In this document: piece by piece, positions 1 through 10,234 of the stretch
How the letters are laid out: every line of letters begins with the position of its first letter
Numbering within the stretch: the stretch's first letter is position 1
Source: an uncultured Flavobacteriaceae bacterium
GTDB lineage: Bacteria > Bacteroidota > Bacteroidia > Flavobacteriales > Flavobacteriaceae
Length of the DNA stretch: 64,000 nucleotides
Assembly (NCBI GenBank): GCA_947500435.1
Contig: CANMRV010000005.1
Span: 434,001-498,000 of the forward strand
Direction: 5' to 3'
Notes under the pieces: model-generated
What the model was told of the DNA's origin: nothing
What the model saw: only the letters and a program-made list of their open reading frames with translations
Databases searched by the model: none
Position numbers and translations under genes: made by a program

Positions 1-387
1 ATTCACGCTCATTTGTGGGGTGCGAATGTCCATTTTCTCAACATCTTCGGTAACAATTACTTCGTCTAACTGTTCAGCAGCCTCTACGAGTTGGAAATTG
101 ATTTTTTGATTTTGGGTTAGTGAAATAGTTTGAACTACATCTTTAAAACCCAAGTAATTAACCAAGATTTGATATTCTCCCTCGGGAAGAGTGATGGAGT
201 AAAAACCATATTCGTTGGTGGTCACTCCAGTTTGGAGTTTAGGTACGGCAATGGTGACTCCTATCAAGGTCTCATTACTTGCTGCTTCGGAAATAGTTCC
301 GCTCAGCGTATATTTTTGTTGTGCAAAACAGAAGTTGGAAAAACTAAAAAATAGTAAAAACAGGAGGATTCCAATGTGCTTGGTCAT
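1..387 (-). CDS. TonB-dependent receptor, N-terminal part
   Basis: This is the 5' end of an outer-membrane receptor that runs off the left edge; 129 codons are visible. The translation from the ATG at 387 starts with a signal peptide (MTKHIGILLFLLFFSF, ending near CFAQQ). A carboxypeptidase-regulatory-like beta-sandwich follows at about residues 26-100 (GTISEAASNETLIGVTIAVP, then NEYGFYSITLPEG). It leads into the start of the plug (AAEQLDEVIVTED). These domains are typical of Bacteroidetes TonB-dependent transporters that energise uptake across the outer membrane. The phrase RTPQMSVN after the TonB-box region resembles receptors of the non-SusC type, and no SusD partner is visible. The substrate cannot be told from this part. 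Confidence 0.85.
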   Translation of the reverse strand, partial: MTKHIGILLFLLFFSFSNFCFAQQKYTLSGTISEAASNETLIGVTIAVPKLQTGVTTNEYGFYSITLPEGEYQILVNYLGFKDVVQTISLTQNQKINFQLVEAAEQLDEVIVTEDVEKMDIRTPQMSVN

Positions 388-459
388 TCAGGCAATTTTT
401 TTATAAAAATAAACAGAAAACCCCCCAATAGGAAAGCATTAACATTTCTTTTAACAAGA

Positions 460-489
460 AAGCCCTTTGCATAAACACACAAAGGGCTT
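460..489 (-). terminator. Intrinsic terminator after icd
   Basis: A 10-bp perfect stem (AAGCCCTTTG / CAAAGGGCTT) with a 10-nt loop lies 23 bp downstream of the icd stop on the minus strand and is followed there by a T-rich run. Confidence 0.75.
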
Positions 490-512
490 CGATATAATGT
501 GAATGGCACTTT

Positions 513-2807
<2,295 letters not shown>

Positions 2808-2840
2808 TTAGGTAGAGGAGAAGGAATTGAAATAAATGAC

Positions 2841-2880
2841 AAAACCCATATCATTGTACAAGTACATTGACATGGGTTTT
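2841..2880. terminator. Strong hairpin, probable terminator of a leftward transcript
   Basis: The arms AAAACCCATATCATTGTAC and GTACATTGACATGGGTTTT form a near-perfect 40-bp palindrome with two internal mismatches. No annotated gene ends here: icd starts to the left and rplS ends 530 bp to the right with its own terminator. It therefore suggests an unannotated transcript, most easily one running leftward from about 3.3 kb. The sequence is nearly symmetric, so direction is uncertain. Confidence 0.5.
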
Positions 2881-3226
2881 TAGAAAAAGTTTACAAACGT
2901 GTTGTTTTGTCTTGCGACAAAACTGCAACCATTGATTGCATTTGCGTCACTTTTTCAACGTTTTGAAATGGGGAACTGTTCTTAATTATGAAACCAAGCA
3001 ACAGCTTCTCATTTCTTCTCGTAATCTTAATGTTTTCTTTATTAATAACCCCACCGAAGTTTTGTTATTAAAAACAAGTGCATCCATATAAAATTCAAAA
3101 AGCGACAGCCTTTTGGTTTTATACTCGTTTCTTCCAAAATCTCAAAAGTAACTAGGTTACAACTGTATTTTGTCAGTCACTAAATCACAATATAAAGAAC
3201 GTAAACTCTATAATGATTTTCCTTTC

Positions 3227-3242
3227 ATGTCAATCCTGACAT
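3227..3242. promoter_or_regulatory. Operator-like palindrome ATGTCA-N4-TGACAT
   Basis: A perfect 6+6 bp inverted repeat with a 4-bp spacer lies in the gene-free stretch, 16 bp from a second inverted repeat at 3259-3281. The size and symmetry fit a dimeric regulator site. No regulator gene is adjacent. Confidence 0.35.
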
Positions 3243-3258
3243 CAATCTCTATATCATA

Positions 3259-3281
3259 CCTAAATATACAAAATATTTAGG
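3259..3281. promoter_or_regulatory. Inverted repeat CCTAAATAT-N5-ATATTTAGG
   Basis: A perfect 9-bp inverted repeat in the gene-free stretch upstream of a possible leftward transcript. It could be an operator or an RNA hairpin; it has no T tract typical of a terminator. Confidence 0.35.
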
Positions 3282-3354
3282 ATGCTCCTAAAATTTTAAC
3301 ATTCTAAAAATCAACACAATATAAACATCGGTTATAAACAATTGTTGACAAAGA

Positions 3355-3386
3355 AAAACCCATCCACTAGCTAGTGGATGGGTTTT
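3355..3386 (-). terminator. Intrinsic terminator after rplS
   Basis: A perfect 32-bp palindrome (16-bp arms from AAAACCCATCC to CACTAG and its complement) starts 22 bp beyond the rplS stop on the minus strand and ends in T residues there. Confidence 0.8.
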
Positions 3387-3408
3387 GTATGAATGAGTTA
3401 GTCGTTTA

Positions 3409-3759
3409 TTATTTACGAACTTCTTTGATTCTTGCTTTCTTACCAGTAAGACCTCTAAAGTAGTAAATACGTGACCTACGTACTTTACCTTTTTTGTTTA
3501 CTTCAATTTTTTGAAGTGCAGGCATATTTATTGGAAAAATACGCTCAACACCAACGGTACCTGACATTTTACGAATAGTAAAGGTCTCGGTTGCACCTGA
3601 ACCTCTTCTCTGAATTACTACTCCTTTAAAAAACTGAGTACGTGTTTTTTCACCTTCTTTAATTTCGTAGTAAACTGTAATAGTATCTCCTGCTGAGAAT
3701 TTTGGAAATTCCTTTTTGGCTACAAATTCGCTTTCTACAAACTGGATTAATGATTCCAT
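3409..3759 (-). CDS. rplS: 50S ribosomal protein L19
   Basis: This 116-residue protein sits at the 30S-50S interface of the ribosome. Family features are GDTITVYYEIKEGEKTRTQ, FKGVVIQRRGSG, TFTIRKMSGTVGVERIFPI and the basic end KVRRSRIYYFRGLTGKKAR. Length is normal (about 115). As in many bacteria it lies next to trmD. Here trmD is upstream and the order is GNAT-trmD-rplS on the minus strand. A canonical promoter (3830-3859) lies in the 140-bp gap, so rplS can be transcribed on its own. A perfect palindromic terminator follows. Confidence 0.97.
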   Translation of the reverse strand: MESLIQFVESEFVAKKEFPKFSAGDTITVYYEIKEGEKTRTQFFKGVVIQRRGSGATETFTIRKMSGTVGVERIFPINMPALQKIEVNKKGKVRRSRIYYFRGLTGKKARIKEVRK

Positions 3760-3829
3760 AGTTTTGTTATATCTATATAAAGATCAATCAACATTCACGA
3801 TTCTCGTCAGAGGTTGAGCAAATCGAGTG

Positions 3830-3859
3830 CAAAAATAAGTTATAAATTATTATGCACAA
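3830..3859 (-). promoter_or_regulatory. Canonical Bacteroidetes promoter of rplS
   Basis: On the minus strand TTG and TATTTTTG are separated by exactly 19 nt, the spacing described for Bacteroidetes sigma-70-type promoters (-33 TTG, -7 TAnnTTTG). The rplS start follows about 70 nt downstream. Confidence 0.7.
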
Positions 3860-3900
3860 GGGATTTTTGATGATTTTTTAGATGGATTAAAGCATTGGAA

Positions 3901-4575
3901 TTATTCCAGTAAATCTGGTCGTAGCTTTTCAGTTCTCTTTTGAGCCTCATTTTCCCGCCATTCTTCAATTTTTGGAAAGTTTCCACTTAAAAGAACTTCT
4001 GGGACTTTCATCCCTTTGTATTCTGCGGGCCTTGTGTAAACTGGTGGAGCCAAAAGATTGTCTTGAAAAGTATCTGTCAGCGCGGATGTTTCATTATTCA
4101 AAACCCCGGGAATCAAACGAATAACAGCATCACATAAAATAGCTGCACCTAACTCACCTCCGGAGAGCACATAATCTCCCACAGAGATTTCCCTGGTAAT
4201 AAACAAATCCCGGACTCTTTGATCGACCCCTTTATAGTGCCCGCAAAGCAGTATTAGATTCTTTTGAAGGGAAATGCCATTGGCTATTTTCTGATTCAAA
4301 GTTTCTCCGTCTGGGGTCAAGTATATTACCTCGTCATAATCTCGTTCCGTTTTTAGTTTGGAGATACATTTATCAATGGGTTCAATCATTAAAACCATAC
4401 CAGCGCCACCACCAAACTGATAGTCATCTACCTGATTATAGCTTTTGTCGGTATAGTCTCTGATGTTATGAAAATGAACTTCTACCAAGCCTTTTTCAAT
4501 TGCTCTTTTCATGATAGATGCCTCAAACGGGCTCCTCAATAATTCTGGTAGAACGGTAATGATATCAATTCGCAT
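3901..4575 (-). CDS. trmD: tRNA (guanine-N1-)-methyltransferase
   Basis: The 224-residue SPOUT methyltransferase makes m1G37 in tRNAs that read CUN, CCN and CGG, which prevents frameshifting. Motifs seen are [13 protein letters not shown] at the start, [16 protein letters not shown], the knot region [27 protein letters not shown] and the C-terminal [14 protein letters not shown]. Length is normal for the family. The GNAT gene upstream on the minus strand ends 19 bp before it and rplS follows 141 bp after, so it probably shares a transcript with the GNAT gene. Confidence 0.96.
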   Translation of the reverse strand: MRIDIITVLPELLRSPFEASIMKRAIEKGLVEVHFHNIRDYTDKSYNQVDDYQFGGGAGMVLMIEPIDKCISKLKTERDYDEVIYLTPDGETLNQKIANGISLQKNLILLCGHYKGVDQRVRDLFITREISVGDYVLSGGELGAAILCDAVIRLIPGVLNNETSALTDTFQDNLLAPPVYTRPAEYKGMKVPEVLLSGNFPKIEEWRENEAQKRTEKLRPDLLE

Positions 4576-4594
4576 GAAGGAATTTGTTTCAAGA

Positions 4595-5038
4595 TTATTC
4601 GCATGTCCAAAAGTAGTGAAAACAGTCCGTATCTTTTTTCCAGCCTAATTTTTCATAGAGTTGCTGTGCCGGGTTATCAACTCCCGTTTCTAGCGCTAAT
4701 CCTTTGTGCTTCTTTGTTCGGCAGAGTTCTTTTGCGCTATTCAGTAATGCTTCTCCAATTCCTTTTCCCCTATGGGTTTTCGAAACATAAAGATCATTCA
4801 GGATAAACACGGATTGTAGTGACACTGATGAAAATGTAGCGTACAATTGTGTAAAGCCTACTGGCTCATCATTGAAATAGGAAAGCAATATGATAGACTC
4901 TTTCTTTTGAATACGTTCTAAAAGAAATTCTTTCGCAGCCTGTTGGTTAGACTCCTGTTTGTAGAAAGTTCTGTATTGGTCAAATAGGGGAGTGACCTCG
5001 TCTAAATGACTTTCATCGATTTCAATTATGGTTACCAT
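4595..5038 (-). CDS. GNAT family N-acetyltransferase
   Basis: A 147-residue single-domain GNAT enzyme. The acetyl-CoA pyrophosphate-binding motif is clear ([17 protein letters not shown], about residues 86-102). The fold continues with [21 protein letters not shown], the usual motif B. The substrate is not predictable from sequence. It lies just upstream of trmD, 19 bp apart, and downstream of a terminator (5057-5080), which marks it as the first gene of that unit. Confidence 0.85.
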   Translation of the reverse strand: MVTIIEIDESHLDEVTPLFDQYRTFYKQESNQQAAKEFLLERIQKKESIILLSYFNDEPVGFTQLYATFSSVSLQSVFILNDLYVSKTHRGKGIGEALLNSAKELCRTKKHKGLALETGVDNPAQQLYEKLGWKKDTDCFHYFWTCE

Positions 5039-5056
5039 AAAATTTGAAAGCTAAAA

Positions 5057-5080
5057 AAAAGCTCCTCTCGGAGCTTTTTA
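5057..5080 (-). terminator. Intrinsic terminator
   Basis: A hairpin with arms AAAAAGCTCC and GGAGCTTTTT and a TCTC loop begins 2 bp after the stop of the coiled-coil membrane protein, followed by T residues on the minus strand. Confidence 0.75.
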
Positions 5081-5082
5081 AA

Positions 5083-5703
5083 TTATTTTGATTTTTTGTA
5101 TTTGTTTATCTCGTCTTGCAGTTGCCTACTAATTTTTTGTTCTCTTTCCAAAGCTCTACGTCGATGATCTTCGTATTCTTCTTCAACCTCAGAAAGTGAT
5201 GTTTTGGCTTCTTGAGTGAGTATATTACTCCTTCTAAATTTATACATGAAGAAGAGCATCAAGCCTAAAAGTCCGAAAATCACGGACCATAATATAGTAT
5301 TGTAAGTTGCTTTAGATACTAAAATACCCAAGAAAGACATACTGTCTTTTTCTTCTGTAACCCCAGCAAGATTATTGGTTGTTTCTTCTAGTTTCCCATT
5401 CAGGGACGAAATTGTAGATTCATGACCCGATATGGTCGTATTTAGCTGAGCAATTTTTTGGTTGAATCCTTTTAAACTATCCAATACATTTTGGCGAAGT
5501 TTATCCAATGAAATTGTCCGAACCACCTCATATTTTTTACCATCAGCTCTGTAGTTTCCTGATTTTTTATATATGAAATCAAATTGGCTGGTTATGGGTC
5601 CTTTGTCCAAAGATAGCTCGGATCCTGTTGCAGTTTCCTGGGCAGATATTGACCCTACGGCAAATACAGATATAATTATGATTAGTGTTCTAAACCTTTT
5701 CAT
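5083..5703 (-). CDS. Membrane-anchored coiled-coil protein, unknown function
   Basis: No recognised function. The 206-residue product from the ATG at 5703 begins with a clean signal peptide (MKRFRTLIIIISVFAVGSISAQ). A small hydrophilic domain follows (about 23-70). Next come a predicted coiled coil (about 72-118, rich in N, T, S, L), one membrane segment (about 133-155, LWSVIFGLLGLMLFFMY) and a highly charged C-terminal coil (about 165-206, SEVEEEYEDHRRRALEREQK). A longer frame opens 84 bp upstream but would bury the signal peptide, so the internal ATG was chosen. Database entries of this type are sometimes named after the neighbouring trmD, for which I see no support. Confidence 0.75.
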   Translation of the reverse strand: MKRFRTLIIIISVFAVGSISAQETATGSELSLDKGPITSQFDFIYKKSGNYRADGKKYEVVRTISLDKLRQNVLDSLKGFNQKIAQLNTTISGHESTISSLNGKLEETTNNLAGVTEEKDSMSFLGILVSKATYNTILWSVIFGLLGLMLFFMYKFRRSNILTQEAKTSLSEVEEEYEDHRRRALEREQKISRQLQDEINKYKKSK

Positions 5704-5846
5704 GTACGTAAGTCTTGAGGTTAAAATTGTGTTAGGGGAACCCAAAAGTAATTCAATATTATTAATTAAGAAAAAAAATGTTAACACATATACGATAGAA
5801 CCTACGGAAAGGGACTAGCCGAATTATTTTTTTTCAATTCTAAATC

Positions 5847-7295
5847 CTAATAATACGTGAACCTTCTTACTTTTGCTATGTATTTCGCTAGCCTTATAAC
5901 TTGATGTGAATACCCATACTCATTGTCATACCAGATGTAAAGGATAATGTTTTTCCCACCCTTTTCTATAATTGTCGCCTTGCTATCGTAGATTGCTGGC
6001 GCCGATGTACCCACAATATCTGAAGAAACCATCTCTTTACTCAATGAATATTTTATTTGCTCTACCAAATCTCCTTCAAGAGCATATTTCTTAAGAATAG
6101 TGTTTATCCCATCAAGAGATGTTTTGCTCTCAATTTCTAAATTTAAAATGGCGAGCGATCCATTGGGTACAGGGACTCGAATCGCATTAGAAGTCAATTT
6201 TCCTTTCAAAGCAGGAAGTGCCTTTGCAACTGCTTGACCAGCGCCGGTTTCCGTAATCACCATATTCAGGGCTGCAGCTCTACCACGACGGTATTTTCCA
6301 TGCATATTATCTACCAAATTTTGGTCATTGGTGTATGCATGAATGGTTTCTAAGTGTCCTTTTTTAATCCCCAAAGAATCTTCAACTACCTTTAATATAG
6401 GAGTAATGGCATTTGTTGTACAAGATGCTGCGGAGAATATTTTTGTTGTATCGGGGTCGTGTTCGGTATGATTTACTCCGTGTACGATATTTGGCACTTC
6501 TTTTCCTGGAGCAGTCAATAAGACATGCGAAGTTCCTTTGGACTTTAAATGTCTACTTAACTCCTTTTTATCTCTAAATGCCCCTGTGTTATCAATTACG
6601 AGAGCATTCGAAATACCGTATTTGGTATAATCTATATCTTCTGGTTTAGCAGCATTAATTACATGAACTGTTGTACCATTAATAAGCAAGGCACTCTTTT
6701 TGACATCAATATCAACGGTACCCATAAACTTGCCATGAACGGAATCGGTTCGCAATAAGTTTGCTCTTTTTTCAAGAATATCAGCATTGCTTTCACCTCT
6801 TGTAACTATGGCTCTTAATCGCAACTGGTTGCCTTTTCCCGTTTTAGCCATAAGCTCCCTTGCAAGTAATCTCCCTATTCGTCCAAAACCATATAGTACC
6901 ACATCTCTAGGCACTATTTCTTCAGATTCGTTGGCATTTTTAAGCTTTGTCAATACAAAGGCCTTGGCATCATTGAAATTGTTCTCGTCTGTATGATACT
7001 CGTAGGTCAACTTTCCGATATCCAACTTAGACGGAGGCAATGGAATATCATTTATGGCCCTTAAAATTTCTACGGAATCAAATATTGAAATGGGCTTCTG
7101 AACAAACTCGCCGGCATATTCATGCAAATGAATAATGTCACTTACATTTTTATCGATAATCTGATTTTTAAAAAGAACGACCTCAATCGATTTATCATAC
7201 CAAAGATCACTGGTAATCTTAATAAATTCGGTTGTTGCTTTTCTTCTGTCGGCTTGAAAAGCCAGCTCTTTTTCGTACGATTTTGAATTAGGCAT
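5847..7295 (-). CDS. Glyceraldehyde-3-phosphate dehydrogenase, long form
   Basis: This 482-residue protein carries the GAPDH core after a roughly 130-residue N-terminal extension found in a Bacteroidetes subfamily. The Rossmann motif YGFGRIGRLLAREL is at about 135-148. The catalytic Cys292 sits in SAASCTTNAITPI and the partner His319 in HLETIHAYTND. It interconverts glyceraldehyde-3-phosphate and 1,3-bisphosphoglycerate. The Asp that normally follows beta-strand 2 and selects NAD is not evident (RAIVTRGESNADILEKRAN), which hints at NADP use and an anabolic role, but this is inference. The gene has its own promoter box (7321-7328). Confidence 0.9.
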   Translation of the reverse strand: MPNSKSYEKELAFQADRRKATTEFIKITSDLWYDKSIEVVLFKNQIIDKNVSDIIHLHEYAGEFVQKPISIFDSVEILRAINDIPLPPSKLDIGKLTYEYHTDENNFNDAKAFVLTKLKNANESEEIVPRDVVLYGFGRIGRLLARELMAKTGKGNQLRLRAIVTRGESNADILEKRANLLRTDSVHGKFMGTVDIDVKKSALLINGTTVHVINAAKPEDIDYTKYGISNALVIDNTGAFRDKKELSRHLKSKGTSHVLLTAPGKEVPNIVHGVNHTEHDPDTTKIFSAASCTTNAITPILKVVEDSLGIKKGHLETIHAYTNDQNLVDNMHGKYRRGRAAALNMVITETGAGQAVAKALPALKGKLTSNAIRVPVPNGSLAILNLEIESKTSLDGINTILKKYALEGDLVEQIKYSLSKEMVSSDIVGTSAPAIYDSKATIIEKGGKNIILYIWYDNEYGYSHQVIRLAKYIAKVRRFTYY

Positions 7296-7320
7296 GAAGG
7301 GTGTTGTGATTTAATTTTTG

Positions 7321-7328
7321 CAAAAATA
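7321..7328 (-). promoter_or_regulatory. -7 box for long GAPDH gene
   Basis: The minus strand reads TATTTTTG (TAnnTTTG), 25 bp upstream of the GAPDH start. A TTG lies 22 nt further upstream, slightly longer than the ideal 19. Confidence 0.5.
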
Positions 7329-7363
7329 TATATTCCAAATACGATTACTTCAATTATTCGCAA

Positions 7364-7390
7364 AAAAAACACCCCAACTGGGGTGTTTTT
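7364..7390 (-). terminator. Intrinsic terminator after degP
   Basis: Stem AACACCCC/GGGGTGTT with an AACT loop flanked by A and T tracts, 18 bp beyond the degP stop on the minus strand. Confidence 0.75.
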
Positions 7391-7408
7391 TAAGAATGCT
7401 ATATTGTG

Positions 7409-8809
7409 CTATTGAAAAATCAATCTTTCTCGTTCTCCATTTTCGTCAATCATCGTAATGCTGGTTTTGCCATATTTAGAAATCTGACCAAAAAGGTTTT
7501 TTGCATCTTGAATATCCTCTATTTCCTCATCATCAACTGAAAGTAAGACCTTGCCTTCTAATCCATACCCTCTGTAGGTTTCTGGTACGCCCACAATTTT
7601 GACACCTTTCTTTGTATCGAATTTTTTCCTGTCATCTTTGGAAAGATTTCGAACTTCAAGCCCCATTACCGGTACAACAAGTGTTTGCCTCTCCTTCAAA
7701 GTAACAGGAACCACAAATTGCTCACCATCCCTTTCAATGGTTACATCAACAATGTCTTTAGGTCGTTTGGTAGAAAGATACCCTGTTAAATCTGGAAATT
7801 TACTAACTGAGATATTATCTACTTTCTTAATGATATCGCCCTCTTGAAGTTTAGCATCTTCGGCCCCAGAACCCTCTTCAACACCCGAAACGTATACTCC
7901 TTGTATTTCATTTAGACCTTTCTCAATAGCGTAAGGGGTTTTGACATTAACAGCATTGATTCCTAGAATTCCTTTTTGAATAGAGCCGTACTCCATAATA
8001 TCTTCGACAATCTTTTTTGCAATGTTGCTAGGCACCGCAAAGGAATATCCGACATATGATCCCGTTTGTGAGGAGATTGCTGTATTTATTCCAACTAGAT
8101 CTCCATTTGTATTTACTAGGGCACCACCACTGTTTCCTGGGTTTACCGCGGCATCCGTTTGAATGAATGATTGACTTCTACTTGGATCTAAATTTCTTGC
8201 TTTCGCACTCACAATTCCGGCGGTCACCGTAGAAGTTAGGTTAAATGGATTTCCGACAGCAAGAACCCATTCTCCAATTTTAGTGTTATCAGAATCCCCA
8301 AAAGCCAAATAAGGAAGCTTGCCTTCAGTTTCAATTTTGAGCAAAGCAATGTCTGTATTTGGGTCAGCCCCGACAAGTTCAGCATCGTAAGTTTTATTGT
8401 TATTCAAGGTAACCTGTAACTGATCTGCTTTAGCCACCACGTGATTGTTGGTAACTATGTATCCATCCGATGAAATAATAACTCCTGAACCCGAACCTAC
8501 CTGGGCTCTTTGTCTTGATTCGCCTGATCCGTAGAAGAAATCCCATGGGCTACTTGTGCCACGGCCCTTAGTGACATTCTTGACATGAACTACTGCATTT
8601 ACTGTGTTCTCAGCAGCTACTGTAAAATCAATTTCGTTAATACCAGAACCCTTTGCGGAGGTGGGGGTAGTGCTGGTGTTGAAAACAGTTCCATTGTCTT
8701 GCGAATCAATTATTGCATACTTAGAATTTTCAAAAAACAATTTATAGGCTCCTAAGGTTATGGCACCCGCAAAAATGGAGACCAATAACAAACTTCCAAT
8801 TTTCTTCAT
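7409..8809 (-). CDS. degP: DegP/HtrA-type periplasmic serine protease
   Basis: A 466-residue trypsin-like protease with two PDZ domains that degrades or refolds misfolded envelope proteins. An N-terminal signal or anchor segment (residues 5-25) is followed by the protease domain. The catalytic triad is His123 (VTNNHVVAK), Asp153 (NTDIALLKIE) and Ser227 (VNPGNSGGALV). PDZ1 is at about 275-365 and PDZ2 at about 375-460. The gene is transcribed alone: a -7 box lies at 8841-8848 and a terminator follows. It is divergent from dapF. The symbol is given by domain plan; degQ would fit equally. Confidence 0.93.
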   Translation of the reverse strand: MKKIGSLLLVSIFAGAITLGAYKLFFENSKYAIIDSQDNGTVFNTSTTPTSAKGSGINEIDFTVAAENTVNAVVHVKNVTKGRGTSSPWDFFYGSGESRQRAQVGSGSGVIISSDGYIVTNNHVVAKADQLQVTLNNNKTYDAELVGADPNTDIALLKIETEGKLPYLAFGDSDNTKIGEWVLAVGNPFNLTSTVTAGIVSAKARNLDPSRSQSFIQTDAAVNPGNSGGALVNTNGDLVGINTAISSQTGSYVGYSFAVPSNIAKKIVEDIMEYGSIQKGILGINAVNVKTPYAIEKGLNEIQGVYVSGVEEGSGAEDAKLQEGDIIKKVDNISVSKFPDLTGYLSTKRPKDIVDVTIERDGEQFVVPVTLKERQTLVVPVMGLEVRNLSKDDRKKFDTKKGVKIVGVPETYRGYGLEGKVLLSVDDEEIEDIQDAKNLFGQISKYGKTSITMIDENGERERLIFQ

Positions 8810-8840
8810 ATTTGATTTGTACTAATTTATGGTTATGACC

Positions 8841-8848
8841 CAAAAATA
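8841..8848 (-). promoter_or_regulatory. -7 box for degP
   Basis: TATTTTTG on the minus strand, 31 bp upstream of the degP start. No clear -33 TTG at 19 nt is seen. Confidence 0.45.
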
Positions 8849-8942
8849 TAAAAAAGAGGTTTTCTGCTTTGTTCCTTTAACGACTTTTTAACTGCCAAAA
8901 AAACCTTAATAAAATTATATCTTTACCATCGATTCAAAGCTT

Positions 8943-9716
8943 ATGCAGATTACTTTTTTTAAATATCAAGGTACGGGTAATGACTTCGTTATGATAGATA
9001 ATCGGAACTTGATTTTTCCGAAAGAAAATACAGCGCTCGTAGCCTCACTATGTAATCGAAAGTTTGGTGTAGGTGCTGATGGCCTGATTTTGTTGGAGAA
9101 TGACAATGAATTAGATTTTAAAATGGTCTATTTTAATTCGGATGGAAATACAAGTACCATGTGCGGAAACGGTGGTAGATGTCTAGTATCTTTTGCTCAA
9201 TTCCTAGGAATTATTGAGAACGAATGTACTTTCAATGCTATTGATGGAAAGCATACGGCTACCATCGAAAATGGAATAGTAAGTCTTCAAATGATGGATG
9301 TTTCGGAAGTGAAAACAAAACCAAATTCTTTTTTCCTGGATACTGGGTCTCCACATCACGTGCAACTAGTTGAAAACCTAAAAGACTTTAATGTACAAAA
9401 GGAAGGGGCTAAACTTCGCTATGGCGTTTACGGGGAATCTGGAAGCAATATTAACTTTGTAGAGCAAAGAACGGATGCTTCATTTGCCGTTAGAACTTAT
9501 GAGCGGGGTGTTGAGGATGAAACCTTATCCTGCGGAACAGGGGTGACAGCAGTTGCAATTGCAATGCATAATGCAGGGAAAACGAACCAAAATCAAGTCC
9601 ATATAGAAACTGAAGGTGGTCCGTTAGCGGTTCATTTTGAATCTGTAAATGGCTACAAGAATGTCCATTTGGTAGGTCCTGCAAAGCAAGTTTTTAAAGG
9701 AGAAATAGAATGTTAA
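8943..9716 (+). CDS. dapF: Diaminopimelate epimerase
   Basis: The 257-residue cofactor-independent racemase converts LL- to meso-diaminopimelate for lysine and peptidoglycan synthesis. The two catalytic cysteines are present: Cys74 in STMCGNGGRC and Cys197 in ETLSCGTGVTAVA. The N-terminal FFKYQGTGNDFVMID and the repeat YNSDG-type region (YFNSDGNTS) are diagnostic. The gene opens a rightward operon with a GNAT gene (stop and start overlap by 7 nt) and mltG, linking precursor supply and cell-wall processing. A TATCTTTA element at 8921-8928 resembles the -7 box. Confidence 0.96.
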   Translation: MQITFFKYQGTGNDFVMIDNRNLIFPKENTALVASLCNRKFGVGADGLILLENDNELDFKMVYFNSDGNTSTMCGNGGRCLVSFAQFLGIIENECTFNAIDGKHTATIENGIVSLQMMDVSEVKTKPNSFFLDTGSPHHVQLVENLKDFNVQKEGAKLRYGVYGESGSNINFVEQRTDASFAVRTYERGVEDETLSCGTGVTAVAIAMHNAGKTNQNQVHIETEGGPLAVHFESVNGYKNVHLVGPAKQVFKGEIEC

Positions 9717-10234
9717 AGTTAAAGGGTGAACGTATATATTTAAGAGCTATAGAACCTGATGACTTACAGTTTCTTTATGAGCTTGAGAACGATACTTCTA
9801 TTTGGGAGATAAGTGGTACGACAACTCCGTATTCAAAACACGTATTGCAAATGTATTTAGACAACGCGCATCGTGATATATATGATGTAAAGCAATTGCG
9901 TTTATGTATTTGTAATTTGGAGGGGAAAGTAGTTGGCCTCATTGACCTTTTTGACTTTGACCCCAAAAACAACAGAGCGGGCTTGGGTATTGTAATTAAA
10001 GATTTAAATAGTAGAAATCAAGGAATTGGTAATGAGTCAATTAAAATTTTAATGGATTATGTATTTTTCACCTTGAACCTTCATCAAATTTTTGCCAATG
10101 TCGCTGAAGATAATGAAGCCAGTATTCATCTTTTTGAAAAACTTGGATTTGAAAAAGTAGGGGTTAAAAAAGATTGGATTTTAGTTAATGGGAGTTATAA
10201 AAACGAGATTTTATTTCAAAAAATAAAGAAGTAA
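9710..10234 (+). CDS. GNAT acetyltransferase, RimJ/RimL-like
   Basis: A 174-residue GNAT protein of the RimJ/RimL/SpeG type, starting LKLKGERIYLRAIEPDDLQF. The acetyl-CoA loop is LGIVIKDLNSRNQGIGNESI and motif B is NVAEDNEASIHLFEKLGFEKVG. The target (a protein N-terminus, an antibiotic or a small amine) is not predictable. It overlaps the end of dapF and its stop shares one base with the mltG start, so the three are translationally coupled. Confidence 0.85.
   Translation: MLKLKGERIYLRAIEPDDLQFLYELENDTSIWEISGTTTPYSKHVLQMYLDNAHRDIYDVKQLRLCICNLEGKVVGLIDLFDFDPKNNRAGLGIVIKDLNSRNQGIGNESIKILMDYVFFTLNLHQIFANVAEDNEASIHLFEKLGFEKVGVKKDWILVNGSYKNEILFQKIKK

Larger units (their letters stand above)
2881..3354. 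other. Gene-free stretch with two palindromes
   Basis: No convincing protein gene is seen. The stretch carries a perfect 9-bp inverted repeat at 3259-3281 (CCTAAATAT/ATATTTAGG, 5-nt loop) and a perfect 6-bp one at 3227-3242 (ATGTCA/TGACAT, 4-nt loop). It ends at a strong hairpin (2841-2880). Reading leftward, the order is palindromes, about 350 nt, hairpin, which is the plan of a small regulated transcript. Possible tiny ORFs are a 33-codon leftward one (starting MDALVFNNKTSV) and a 27-codon rightward hydrophobic one at 2988. Neither has a clear ribosome binding site. Bacteroidetes generally lack Shine-Dalgarno sites, so this is weak evidence against them. Confidence 0.4.

Noticed and set aside
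2988..3071. 27-codon rightward ORF with a hydrophobic product in the icd-rplS gap
   Set aside because: It has no support beyond an open frame; the product looks like a broken signal peptide, and the frame after its stop stays open only briefly.
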